Made by a program: the position numbers and the translations under genes
Part shown: one piece after another, positions 1 to 8,600 of the stretch
Layout: each line of letters starts with the position of its first letter
Position numbering within the stretch: position 1 is the first letter of the stretch
The notes under the pieces: model-generated
Told to the model about the DNA's origin: nothing
Database searches by the model: none
Seen by the model: only the letters and a program-made list of their open reading frames with translations
Origin: an uncultured Oscillospiraceae bacterium
Lineage (GTDB): Bacteria > Bacillota > Clostridia > Oscillospirales > Ruminococcaceae
Reading direction: 5' to 3'
Length of the DNA: 64,000 nucleotides
Assembly: GCA_910586535.1 (NCBI GenBank)
Contig: CAJUHS010000006.1
Span: 62,001-126,000, forward strand

Positions 1-1
1 T

Positions 2-250
2 GCGGGAGTCATCGGATTTGTGGATCTTATTTCCCCCCACATTGCAAGACGTATTTTCGGAGCGGAACACAAGCTTCTGCTTCCCATGTCCGCACTTATC
101 GGAGGAACGTTCATGGTGCTCTGCGACCTTGCGGCAAGGACTGTAATGGCTCCCAACGAGCTTCCAGTGGGAGTCGTGACTTCTCTTATCGGCGCGCCCT
201 TTTTCGCTTGGGTATTTTTCAGACGTTCCCGTCCAGTCAATATAAAATGA
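2..250 (+). CDS. Iron-siderophore ABC transporter permease, FecCD family (C-terminal fragment)
   Basis: Only the last 82 codons lie in the window; the reading frame is open at the left edge. The visible part carries the FecCD/BtuC C-terminal pattern: GFVDLISPHIAR, then LLLPMSALIGG, a D-x2-AR motif and the closing ELPVGVVTSLIGAPFF. Members are multi-span inner-membrane subunits that move ferric siderophores, haem or cobalamin with a binding protein and an ATPase. No partner gene lies downstream; a terminator follows directly, so this is the last gene of its operon or the ATPase is encoded upstream. The substrate cannot be told from this fragment. Confidence 0.9.
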   Translation, partial: AGVIGFVDLISPHIARRIFGAEHKLLLPMSALIGGTFMVLCDLAARTVMAPNELPVGVVTSLIGAPFFAWVFFRRSRPVNIK

Positions 251-254
251 ATTG

Positions 255-299
255 AAAATCTTTCGGCTGAGTTCGGTTAAGTTCGGCCGGAAGATTTTT
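255..299 (+). terminator. Intrinsic terminator after the FecCD gene
   Basis: An imperfect hairpin (AATCTTTCGGC pairing with GCCGGAAGATT) is followed by a short T run. It starts five bases after the permease stop codon. Confidence 0.7.
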
Positions 300-493
300 G
301 TTTAAAAGATCATAATAAAGCTCAAGCAGCCCGACAGCAAAGTTATGTTCCTTAGGGATACAGGCTCCGAATCAATATGTAAACTTTTTATGAATTTGCC
401 CCCGAAGTTTAAACTTATTGCGGAAACGGACGATATATACAATAAGAATACTTGCCGCAAAAAGCAAAAGCAGCGTACTTAGGGGGCGTCATA

Positions 494-1411
494 ATGGATT
501 TCATGTATTCCTGTTCAGTGAACAATTATATAAAGACCATGGATATGCAGGTGAAATGGCAGAATAAAAAGAAGGACGGGAATTTTTCCGCCGACGGGAT
601 AAAGTCCGCTTCCCGGTGGGCGGAGGAACAGAAAAACAAAATGCGTGAAATGACGGAAAAATCCGAAAACAATGAAAGTTCGGACAGCACGGATAAAGAC
701 GACTATAAGGACAAAATACTGAAAAGCATTAATGAAAAGCTAAATCGGGGCGACAGGCTTACTCCCTCGGAAAAGCGGTACCTCCAGCAGAAAGACCCGC
801 AGGCGTACCAAAAAGTCCTTGATGTGGAAAAAGAGCAGGTCTTTTACGAAAGCCAGCTTAGACGGTGCAGGACAAAGGATGAGTTCCACAAGCTGAGAAT
901 GCTGCGGACTGTGTCGTCTTTAAGCGCTATAAAATCGGCTCAGAACAATTCAAGTCTTTCGCAGGATGACAAGCTGGCGGTAGCTGCGGGTGAGCAGCAG
1001 AAAAACGCCGCAATGGCAAGGTCGGAAAAGGAGTTCATAAAGCGCGGTGAGCTGTCAGGTCTGCCCACTCAAGCGGAATGCATTGCCGCCGCGAAAAAGC
1101 TTGCCGAGGCAAGGCGCTCGGAAAAGAAGCCAAAAGAAAAAACGGTCAAGAAAAAGGTAGTTCAGAAGAAGCCGCAGTCCGTCAAAAAGAAAGACGGAAA
1201 AACGGATAAAAAGGATACCAAAAAGGTAAAGACCGTTACTGTCAAGAAAAAAAATTATACCCTCAAACGAAAGATAACCCGCGCCGAAGCGGAGCAGTCC
1301 TACGTTGTTAAAAAGGTAAAGAAGGCCATGAAACGGGGCGGTATAGGAATATACGAAACGGCTATGTCCTCGGCGGGCAATATCGTCAAAAGGCTGAATG
1401 TGAAGGCATAA
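494..1411 (+). CDS. Lysine-rich protein of unknown function
   Basis: I do not recognise this gene. The frame stays open upstream to a TTG at 452, but the ATG at 494 has a GGGGG ribosome site seven bases before it and is preferred, giving 305 residues. The N-terminal third is hydrophilic and helical with a short Cys-containing start (MDFMYSCSVNNY). The middle has heptad-like charged helices. Residues about 210-270 are a run of KK, KKK and KTV repeats, like a flexible nucleic-acid-binding or cell-wall-binding tail. No signal peptide or membrane span is seen. It stands alone between two terminators. The basic tail suggests binding to a polyanion, which is inference only. Confidence 0.6.
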   Translation: MDFMYSCSVNNYIKTMDMQVKWQNKKKDGNFSADGIKSASRWAEEQKNKMREMTEKSENNESSDSTDKDDYKDKILKSINEKLNRGDRLTPSEKRYLQQKDPQAYQKVLDVEKEQVFYESQLRRCRTKDEFHKLRMLRTVSSLSAIKSAQNNSSLSQDDKLAVAAGEQQKNAAMARSEKEFIKRGELSGLPTQAECIAAAKKLAEARRSEKKPKEKTVKKKVVQKKPQSVKKKDGKTDKKDTKKVKTVTVKKKNYTLKRKITRAEAEQSYVVKKVKKAMKRGGIGIYETAMSSAGNIVKRLNVKA

Positions 1412-1424
1412 AATATAAAATCAA

Positions 1425-1461
1425 GTCCCGTCGGATACGAGAGACCCGGCGGGACGTTTTG
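1425..1461 (+). terminator. Intrinsic terminator shared by convergent genes
   Basis: The hairpin GTCCCGTCGG ... CCGGCGGGAC is followed by GTTTTGTTTTT. It lies between the lysine-rich gene and the convergent GH4-family gene. Confidence 0.8.
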
Positions 1462-1470
1462 TTTTTATTC

Positions 1471-2841
1471 TCAGCAGTAATAGATCAAATGCGCTCTGAC
1501 CGCCGAAAGCATTTCCTTGTAAAGCTCCGTTGCGTCGTTAAGGTCCACCGACATAAGCGGGTCGTTCAGGAACGCGTTGAATGCGATGTCCAGGTCTTTT
1601 TCCGTTACCGATCTTACAACAGTCTTCTGGTTCATAACATGGCGTATGGTAAGTCCGTACAGTTCGTCGGTAAGCTTTCCCGCTGCAACGGGTCTGACGG
1701 AATTTCGGCTTATGAGCGCGTTGGTATGAACTATCGAGCCTATTGGAAGATTCTCCACCTGTCCGCTGTTGCGCATACAAACGTTGGTAATAAGGTTTCC
1801 CTGACCTATAAGGGCGCGTATCTGCATAGCGCACTCGGTAGAGCTCCCGCCCACTCTTAAGAGTTCGCCGCCGTTCATAAGATTCTTGACCCGTCCTATC
1901 TTGTCCAGCTTCAGCTTTTTAAGATAATTTACCGTGGTCTGGCTGAACTTCCAGCTTGAAATAGTTTTGGGTGAGCTTGTGTACCAGGCGGGACAAAAGT
2001 CCGCGGCAAGCCTGTCGGGAACGGCAGGTATGCAGCCGTATCTGAGAAACAGGTCAAATTTTATTTTATTCGCCGAAGCAAAAGGATTTACCTTGTATTC
2101 GTTGGGTTTTATCTCGTAGCCGCTTCCGTAATATTTTTCGGCGTACTCCCTGAACAGGGGCATAATATTTTTTCCGTCGTAAGTGACTTCGTTAAACCAG
2201 CTGAAGCCGCTTATCCCGATAAGATTGTACTTTATATCGCGCCTGCGTATGGGCTGGACTTCATACTCCTTTTCGCATATGTTGGCGAGAAGCTCCAGCG
2301 CGGGAAAAAGCTCGTTTGTAGAGCCGAACAGCTTTATTTCTGGGAACACCTCGTACATCATCAGCATACACGCCGACATGGGATTGGACATATTTATTAC
2401 CCATGCTTCGGGACATATTTTTTTGATAAGCTCCGTGTATTTTATATAGACGGGAAGCGTTTTCAGCGCCCTTATCAGTCCCGACGGACCCGTCTGCTCT
2501 CCCACAGCCTGATAAATGCCGTAGGTCTCGGGAAGATGCATTTCGGTGACCATTTCTTCTATTGAACCCTGGGTAAAGGACATTATGACGATATCCGCGT
2601 TGGCAAGCGCGTCCTCAGGAGTCTCCGAGGCAAGGTAAATTATATCGCTCTTGCAGTCCGGATGCTCGCGGAGCTTGTTGCCTATGGTCTCGTTGGCAAG
2701 GGCAAGCTGCTTGTCCACATCGTAAAGCCTGACCTCTGCGCATATCTCCTCGGCGGCAAGCTCGGAAAATATCTTCCAGCCGTAGCTTACGGAGCCCCCC
2801 CCTATATATGCAATAACGATCCGTTTATCTTTAGTTACCAT
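1471..2841 (-). CDS. Divergent glycoside hydrolase family 4 (GH4) protein lacking the usual metal ligands
   Basis: The ATG at 2841 is chosen because an AAAGGA site sits nine bases upstream; a longer frame to 2898 has none. The product is 456 residues. GH4 enzymes use NAD+ and Mn2+ to cleave glycosides by an oxidation-elimination route. Seen here: a Rossmann start (IAYIGGGSVSYG, residues 10-21), the N-x-SNP motif (150-154), and the late NSGQVENLP segment. The overall layout is closest to the alpha-galacturonidase (LplD-like) branch as I recall it. Where GH4 enzymes carry a metal-binding Cys-His (such as CHE), this protein has FGSTNE at about 172-177. Where a GINHF-type His occurs, it has GISGFSW at about 209-215. 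So the NAD fold is intact but the metal site looks lost. It may be a non-hydrolytic dehydrogenase or sensor. Confidence 0.8.
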   Translation of the reverse strand: MVTKDKRIVIAYIGGGSVSYGWKIFSELAAEEICAEVRLYDVDKQLALANETIGNKLREHPDCKSDIIYLASETPEDALANADIVIMSFTQGSIEEMVTEMHLPETYGIYQAVGEQTGPSGLIRALKTLPVYIKYTELIKKICPEAWVINMSNPMSACMLMMYEVFPEIKLFGSTNELFPALELLANICEKEYEVQPIRRRDIKYNLIGISGFSWFNEVTYDGKNIMPLFREYAEKYYGSGYEIKPNEYKVNPFASANKIKFDLFLRYGCIPAVPDRLAADFCPAWYTSSPKTISSWKFSQTTVNYLKKLKLDKIGRVKNLMNGGELLRVGGSSTECAMQIRALIGQGNLITNVCMRNSGQVENLPIGSIVHTNALISRNSVRPVAAGKLTDELYGLTIRHVMNQKTVVRSVTEKDLDIAFNAFLNDPLMSVDLNDATELYKEMLSAVRAHLIYYC

Positions 2842-2939
2842 AAGACTTGTTCCTTTCGTGATGATCCTGCGCTTGCTGTTCTTGTCGTGCTTGTACATTT
2901 AACAAAAAAACAAATACATAAATGCATGCCGCTACATAT

Positions 2940-2968
2940 ATTATTGTACAAAAACACGCTTTTGTCAA
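2940..2968 (-). promoter_or_regulatory. Probable promoter of the GH4-family gene
   Basis: Read on the minus strand, TTGACA (2968-2963) is followed after 17 bases by AATAAT (2945-2940). A TACAAT lies three bases closer. The about 100-base leader before the GH4 start holds no clear riboswitch. Confidence 0.5.
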
Positions 2969-3090
2969 GCTTTTTTCCAAAAAATATAAATTTTGGCAGC
3001 AGAAAAGGAACGCTTTTCCGCCTTCATCGGCATTATAAATAATAAGTGTCAATTAATATATGATAAAATGTAAAAAGTGTGCAAATGTCC

Positions 3091-3119
3091 TTGACAATTA
3101 TTATAGAAATTGTTATCAT
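3091..3119 (+). promoter_or_regulatory. Sigma-A type promoter of the giant repeat protein gene
   Basis: TTGACA at 3091-3096, a 17-base spacer, then TATCAT at 3114-3119. The start codon is 37 bases further on. Confidence 0.75.
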
Positions 3120-3155
3120 ATATAATATATATTTAATAAAGCGAGGGCTGTAACT

Positions 3156-6100
3156 GTGGATATTTTTAAACAATATGACATATTTAAGGAAAAGTGCTCG
3201 GAGTTTCCCGATAAGCTGACCGACAGGTGTTTTTCGTCGTGCAGTCTTATCTGCCACCCCGCGGCGCAGGATGTCCTTATTTCCGTGTGCAGCGAGGAGG
3301 AAGCCCACAGCAACGCGGATTATATCTGCCGTATGAGGGATATGCTTCTCATGTCCGAGGACGGAGAGGAATGGTCTGCATTTAATCTCACGGAAGCGCG
3401 CAGGATCGCCGAACAGGACGGCTATATCTATATCACCGACCTGCTTGCCGAGAACGCTTTCATTGCCGAGGACTGGATGATAAACGGCAAGAACGACACC
3501 GTTATCGTAAGCGAAGCCTATATGCGCGAAAAAGGAAAAAGATACGCCCCAGTTACGCCCCTGACAAATAAAGTTCTCTGTTTCAAAAAATATTCCTGCG
3601 GATTTTTCTGGAAGCCCTCCGAGCCGGGAAGTATAATCCGCATTGACAAGGATTACATAGACGTCTGCTTTAAGGACTTCTTTAACAGGTGCTCCGCGAA
3701 GCTGCCCGATCTTTCCGGTTCCGAAACCATTGATTTTAAGCTTTTCGGCGGAGAGATAACCATTGACGTGAACACCACGAGGATAAGAACTATCGAGCTG
3801 TTTTTCGCAAGGATCAACCGCATTGCGGAGATCCTTGCGGGCAATTCGGAGATACTCGGAATATGCGATTATGAATTTTCCGCAGTTGATTTCCTGCTTG
3901 AGCTTACCGCTGCAGCGCTGGCGAAAAACGGCATAAACATTTCAAAGGAAAAATTTGCGGCTGAATATTATTTCCCCGTACTGAACGGTCAGGATACTGA
4001 AGAAAAGCTTGCCGCTCTCGGTACGCGCTGCGGAAACGCCGATGTGGACTGCATAAAGCTTGCTTTTCTTGACGCCGTTAATGCAGAATACTCCGAAAAG
4101 ATAGAGTATTCCGCAGGGGATTCGGGATTCTACAGCGAGAATATCCGCAGACTGGAGCTTGGCGATCACACGGCCGAGGAAGAAAAATTCATTGTGTCGG
4201 AGCTGCTTTCCCGCAAGCCTGCTGACTACAGGGTTTTTTATTTTGCAAACAGGGAGTACCCCGAGGAGGCTGATAACCTTGCCGCCCTTGCTAAGTTCTG
4301 GGAGGTCGAACCGCTGTCCGAAGAGGAAATGGAAAACGTTGTCCTCGGCGCATACCTGCTTGACGAGAACTTTGACGAGCAGGGACGCTTCTGCGCGGGC
4401 TATGAGGAGTCCCGCATACTGAAAGAGCAGGTAGGAAAGGTTATCGACAAGTACGGTCTTTCCAACCGTGAGTGCATAGACGAGCTTGAACAGCGCATGG
4501 AAATACTTGACAAGGAGCGCAGGACGTTTAACGGCACCCTGTTCGACACTCCGGAGGAAATGCAGCTTGCGGTCAAAAACGAGGCTTACGTTCAGGAGCT
4601 TTGCGAAAATCTTTCAGCTCTGAACGAATCCGAGCTGAACGCTTTGAACGAACATATAGACAACACCACGCTCGACGATTCCACAAAATCCAAATACAAG
4701 CTTAAAATAAAGCTGGCTATGAATAACGTCCAGTCGGCTGTTCTGGAGCAGAAATGCCTTAAACTGCCGATAATGAACCTTGACGAGATACTTGATCTCC
4801 GCAGGAAAATTGTCGGCGAGGATTATCCCGAAGCTGTTATGAAGCCCTTTGCAGCTAAGATAAGGGACACTTTCTCCGCGGCGCAGACCGCTGAGATCGA
4901 GGGTATGCTGAAAAACTCAGATGACATGAGCGGCGAACAGCTTGACGAAATTTCCGCAAAGCTGGATTCGGGCAGGTACGACAACACCATTTCCTCCTTT
5001 TATAAAAACAAGGTTGAGGAGATCAAGGAGAAGAATATCAGGGCGAAGCTGTATAGTCTTGCCGAGGGATTCGAATCCTTCAGCAAGGAAAAGCTGTCGG
5101 GTCTCATAGATACTCTGAAGAACAGCGATTTACCCAAGAGACTTACATATCCGCTCATCAAAAAGGTCACGGCGGCTCTCAGCAATTACGAGATAAACGA
5201 AGCGGCAAGGACTTTCGAGGGTGTAGGCTTTGCGGACGCGGAGCAGCTTGGAAAGATGAAGTCAGTGATTTCGGAAAAGCTTTTCAGCAATGAAATACTG
5301 GCTCCGTACATTGTTCTTGTGGAAAAGCGCGAAAAAGAGCTTCTTGACGAGGAGCTTGTGGAAATGTGCGCAGACATCGAGAATATGTCCCAGGACGACC
5401 TGATAATACTCCGCGCAAAGATCACCGACGGCGACAGGGAATTTGACGAACAGCTTGTTTCAAAGTATCTCGACAAGATCACCCAGAGGGACTGCGAGCT
5501 TAAAAATTCCGAGCTTGCGGAGCTTTGCAAATACATTTTCTCCATGGAGCAGTCAGAGCTTGAAGAGCTTAAGGAAAAGCTTGCGGACGAAAAGTACGAC
5601 AAGGAGTTTACAGGAGTTTACTACAGAAAGATCGCCGAAAGGGAGCAGGAGCTTCTTGTGCTTGAGCTTGACAGGCTCTGCGCGGGCATTGACGACGCTG
5701 AGCTTGACGTTCTCGAAAAGCTCAAAATGCGTATTATTGACGATGAGCGTTACTCCGACGTGTGCGACGATTACATCGCAGCCATCAACAGCCGTATTGA
5801 GGATATCAAGCTTGAAGAATATAAGAATATCATAGCCGGCGTTGCTTCCATGAACGCGGAGGCGGTCGAGGAATTTAGAAAGACCGCCGAGGAAAAACGC
5901 TATGAGATCGGCGAGGCTCTTTACGAGGAAAGTCTTGCAGCTGCCGATGAAAGAGAAAACGTTTTGGAAAATCAAGCTATCGAGGATATCTGCGGAGATA
6001 TCGAGTCCTACGGCTTCGAGCAGGCTGAAAGCGTAAGAGCGCGCCTTGCCGAGGAAGGCTTCGATCCCGAAAAGATAGCGCCCTACGCCGCCCGTATCGA

Positions 6101-7283
6101 CGAAAGGATTACGGCTCTCCATACAGCCGAGTTGGAATCCTATATTGCGGGTATAGAGTCCATGAACAAGGAACAGCTCATTCAGGCTCAGATAAAGATC
6201 GGAGAGTACAGGGGACCTTCTTATCTCAAAGATAAGTACAACAGGATTGCGGAATCCGCTATCGCAGATATCGCCGACCGCGAGATACGGGAGATGTGCG
6301 GAGATATCAGCGAGCTTACCGCAAAAAAATCAGGCGAGCTTATCAGGCGCATTAATACCATGCCTTTGGACGAAACTGCCAAGAGCCGGTATATCGACGC
6401 TCTTGACGCTCATATCGCGTCTCTCAAGGAACAGGAACAGAGAGAGTATATCGAGCATCTTACGGGGGATATGTCAGAGTACGGCATAAACGCTGTACAT
6501 CTGGCTGTTCCGGGAATGACGGGTCTGTTTATAAACAAATACGACAATGCCTGCAATACCTACGTTTCTGTTGGAAGATACGAGCTGCCGATACTAATCC
6601 ACGAGGGCAACGGAGGCGACAGCTTCACAATGACGACGGAATATCTGTATACCTTTAACAGAGGCGTTATGAAGCGCATTAAGGTGGACGACATAGCTTC
6701 TTTCCAGGCAAAGAAAACTTTGATGAATTCTGTTCTTACGGCGGTGGAGAAAAACGGCGACACAAGCGAGCTGCCTAACTCTCTTAAAAAGGACATTATC
6801 GAAAACGTTGCGAAAACGCTTACCGCTCTGGTAAGCTTCATTCACGACAGACGTTCTGCCGAACATATGAAAGAACTCCTTGAAAACGCAGTGCAGGAAA
6901 AAGCTGTTCAGGCGGCTGCTATGGGAGTTCCTGCTGCCGCTCCGGTCGGCGTTCATGTTGTTCCCGTGCCCGTTTCGGCCTCTGCAAGAATTTTGGACAA
7001 TGCGGATAATGCGGACAGCGCAAACGATTCTCATGCCGCTTATGAGACAGAGTATCGTCGGGTTGAGCCTCATATATCAGATGCGTCTGAAGAGCCTTCC
7101 GCCGTTTCCGGTGCGTTTGCCGCAGAGGAAAATGTTCCTGCGGCTTCGGTTCGGCCGGTGACGGAAGAATCCGCAGTCCCTGCCGAAAACGAGATCAAGA
7201 TCAAGTTCTGCGACCAGTGCGGCGCAAAGATAACGAGTCCCACAGCGAAATTCTGCGCGGAATGCGGAAACAGGCTCATGTAA
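3156..7283 (+). CDS. 1375-residue helical-repeat protein with C-terminal zinc ribbon, unknown function
   Basis: I do not recognise the family. The start is a GTG eight bases after GCGAGGG. There is no signal peptide or membrane span, so it is probably cytoplasmic. Residues 1-430 look like a globular mixed domain. About 440-1130 is a long array of acidic, alpha-helical repeats of roughly 45 residues each, built on patterns such as ELAELCKYI, LKEKLADEKYD and YYRKIAEREQELL. About 1135-1290 is a beta-rich segment followed by helices. A Pro/Ala/Ser/Glu-rich linker leads to a final zinc ribbon, C1352-x2-C1355-x11-C1367-x2-C1370. It is a single-gene unit with its own promoter and terminator. The shape suggests a large scaffold or stress protein, which is inference. 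Confidence 0.9.
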   Translation: MDIFKQYDIFKEKCSEFPDKLTDRCFSSCSLICHPAAQDVLISVCSEEEAHSNADYICRMRDMLLMSEDGEEWSAFNLTEARRIAEQDGYIYITDLLAENAFIAEDWMINGKNDTVIVSEAYMREKGKRYAPVTPLTNKVLCFKKYSCGFFWKPSEPGSIIRIDKDYIDVCFKDFFNRCSAKLPDLSGSETIDFKLFGGEITIDVNTTRIRTIELFFARINRIAEILAGNSEILGICDYEFSAVDFLLELTAAALAKNGINISKEKFAAEYYFPVLNGQDTEEKLAALGTRCGNADVDCIKLAFLDAVNAEYSEKIEYSAGDSGFYSENIRRLELGDHTAEEEKFIVSELLSRKPADYRVFYFANREYPEEADNLAALAKFWEVEPLSEEEMENVVLGAYLLDENFDEQGRFCAGYEESRILKEQVGKVIDKYGLSNRECIDELEQRMEILDKERRTFNGTLFDTPEEMQLAVKNEAYVQELCENLSALNESELNALNEHIDNTTLDDSTKSKYKLKIKLAMNNVQSAVLEQKCLKLPIMNLDEILDLRRKIVGEDYPEAVMKPFAAKIRDTFSAAQTAEIEGMLKNSDDMSGEQLDEISAKLDSGRYDNTISSFYKNKVEEIKEKNIRAKLYSLAEGFESFSKEKLSGLIDTLKNSDLPKRLTYPLIKKVTAALSNYEINEAARTFEGVGFADAEQLGKMKSVISEKLFSNEILAPYIVLVEKREKELLDEELVEMCADIENMSQDDLIILRAKITDGDREFDEQLVSKYLDKITQRDCELKNSELAELCKYIFSMEQSELEELKEKLADEKYDKEFTGVYYRKIAEREQELLVLELDRLCAGIDDAELDVLEKLKMRIIDDERYSDVCDDYIAAINSRIEDIKLEEYKNIIAGVASMNAEAVEEFRKTAEEKRYEIGEALYEESLAAADERENVLENQAIEDICGDIESYGFEQAESVRARLAEEGFDPEKIAPYAARIDERITALHTAELESYIAGIESMNKEQLIQAQIKIGEYRGPSYLKDKYNRIAESAIADIADREIREMCGDISELTAKKSGELIRRINTMPLDETAKSRYIDALDAHIASLKEQEQREYIEHLTGDMSEYGINAVHLAVPGMTGLFINKYDNACNTYVSVGRYELPILIHEGNGGDSFTMTTEYLYTFNRGVMKRIKVDDIASFQAKKTLMNSVLTAVEKNGDTSELPNSLKKDIIENVAKTLTALVSFIHDRRSAEHMKELLENAVQEKAVQAAAMGVPAAAPVGVHVVPVPVSASARILDNADNADSANDSHAAYETEYRRVEPHISDASEEPSAVSGAFAAEENVPAASVRPVTEESAVPAENEIKIKFCDQCGAKITSPTAKFCAECGNRLM

Positions 7284-7298
7284 ACATATATATAATTA

Positions 7299-7338
7299 TC
7301 GGGAAGCCCGCTCCAAAGACGCGGCTTCCCGATTTTTT
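7299..7338 (+). terminator. Intrinsic terminator of the giant repeat protein gene
   Basis: Perfect ten-base stem TCGGGAAGCC / GGCTTCCCGA followed by six T. Confidence 0.95.
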
Positions 7339-7395
7339 GTAAATTATAAAATTTAAAATAGGTATTGCCTTTTTGTGTGAAAAAGGTTGATTATC

Positions 7396-7578
7396 TCAAA
7401 AAAGACTTGATGTACGGGCACACACGCAGGATTTCAATCTGAATTTACTGCTTGCGAGGGAAAGAGCCTTGCTCCTTTTTGCAGCTGCTGATTTGTCGAT
7501 TAGTTTGCTAACCAAAGCAGCCCCCCCTTTTACATAAGGGAACTGCGGTAAAATGAAGCTTGACACGCTGGGGGACAT
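7396..7578 (-). CDS. Possible 60-residue basic small protein
   Basis: This is a weak candidate in an otherwise empty 448-base gap. The ATG at 7578 has a good ribosome site, GAGGT six bases upstream on the minus strand. The product is Ser/Lys/Ala-rich, has two Cys near the end (CVCAR) and resembles no family I know. Its sequence style is like repeated intergenic elements of Clostridia, so it may be part of a repeat and not a gene. No neighbours share its orientation. Confidence 0.25.
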   Translation of the reverse strand: MSPSVSSFILPQFPYVKGGAALVSKLIDKSAAAKRSKALSLASSKFRLKSCVCARTSSLF

Positions 7579-7640
7579 CTTTTTACCTCATTTCTGTATC
7601 CACCAATATAACATCATATATGGATACGTTTGTCAAGATA

Positions 7641-7670
7641 TTTCTTGAATTTCCCCAAATCATCAAGAAA
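7641..7670. repeat. Inverted repeat upstream of the AraC-GGDEF gene
   Basis: TTTCTTGA at 7641-7648 and TCAAGAAA at 7663-7670 are perfect inverted copies 14 bases apart, followed by seven T. It could be a regulator site or a weak terminator. Confidence 0.5.
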
Positions 7671-7701
7671 TTTTTTTGCGGACGTGTTATTATATAATTA
7701 C

Positions 7702-7713
7702 AGTAACGTTACT
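7702..7713. promoter_or_regulatory. Perfect 12-bp palindrome before the AraC-GGDEF start, possible operator
   Basis: AGTAACGTTACT is its own reverse complement. It lies 18 bases before the ATG and just downstream of a TATAAT at 7693-7698, so a bound protein would sit at the transcription start. Confidence 0.5.
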
Positions 7714-7731
7714 AATATTTCAGGTGATCGA

Positions 7732-8550
7732 ATGAATAAATTTGAAATACTGTCCGAAACTCTTGACTTCATTGAGGAAAAACTTACCTCACAGGTCACG
7801 CCCGAAATGTGCGCCGAGTCAAGCTGCTACTCCCTTTCAAATCTCCAGAAGATGTTCCGCTGTACCTTTAACATCGGCATAAGCGATTACATCTCCAGAC
7901 GAAAGCTGACGAACGCCGCAAAGGAACTGCTTGAAACGGATATGTCCATACTTGACATTGCGCTGAAGTACGGCTACAATTCCCACGAGGTCTTTACACG
8001 CGCGTTTATCCGCCTGTGGAACGTAAGTCCCGCGAAATTCAGGCGGGAACGGAGATTCTCCGGGGTTTTCCCCAAGCTGACCGAGCCGCGGACAGTGGTT
8101 GATGAAAGGGGAAATATTATTATGACTTCCAAAAAAAGATTTGACGTTTCACACCTTTACGACTTTATCAAGGAACGCCGCGGCAAGTACGCCATATGCT
8201 TTGATATGGTGGAACTTATGCGTATAAACAACACCTACGGACACCCTGCCGGAGATATTGCCATTGCCGAGTGTCTGCGCCGCATTGACGAAGCGGCGGG
8301 TGATGATATGCTGCCGATACGCATTGGCGGGGACGAGTTTGTACTGATAACGGATTTTTCCGATATTGAACAGGCAAAAGCCGTCTCTGAAAAGATACTT
8401 GCCGGCAACAGCGGTACTGTCACATCTGGCGGAAACGTTTTTCCCGTTTCAATGCGGGCCGGGTACGCCGTGATACCCAAAAACGGAAAAATCTGCTATA
8501 ATGAACTTTTTGACAGCTTTATTGTTGCGGGTCGCGCGGCGGAAACTTAA
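7732..8550 (+). CDS. AraC-type DNA-binding domain fused to a GGDEF domain
   Basis: The ATG at 7732 follows AGGTGA and gives 272 residues. Residues about 8-108 are an AraC/XylS double helix-turn-helix, with YSLSNLQKMF in the first and ILDIALKYGYNSHEVFTRAF in the second; the closing SPAKFRRE is typical. Residues about 135-272 are a GGDEF domain with the metal-binding FD (157-158), NNTYGHPAGD and an intact GGDEF at 199-203. An RxxD inhibitory site is not seen in front of it. GGDEF domains make cyclic di-GMP from two GTP. The fusion suggests a transcription factor that makes or senses the nucleotide. The domain order, DNA-binding first, is unusual. A 12-bp palindrome before the start could be an autoregulatory site. 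Confidence 0.88.
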   Translation: MNKFEILSETLDFIEEKLTSQVTPEMCAESSCYSLSNLQKMFRCTFNIGISDYISRRKLTNAAKELLETDMSILDIALKYGYNSHEVFTRAFIRLWNVSPAKFRRERRFSGVFPKLTEPRTVVDERGNIIMTSKKRFDVSHLYDFIKERRGKYAICFDMVELMRINNTYGHPAGDIAIAECLRRIDEAAGDDMLPIRIGGDEFVLITDFSDIEQAKAVSEKILAGNSGTVTSGGNVFPVSMRAGYAVIPKNGKICYNELFDSFIVAGRAAET

Positions 8551-8600
8551 AAAACGAAAAGTTCAGGCAGGTCAGCATACAGGTTAAGGAGGAAGCAATT

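Noticed and set aside
1459..1860. 133-codon plus-strand frame over the GH4-family gene
   Set aside because: It is antisense to a gene with clear family motifs and has no ribosome site or recognisable domain.
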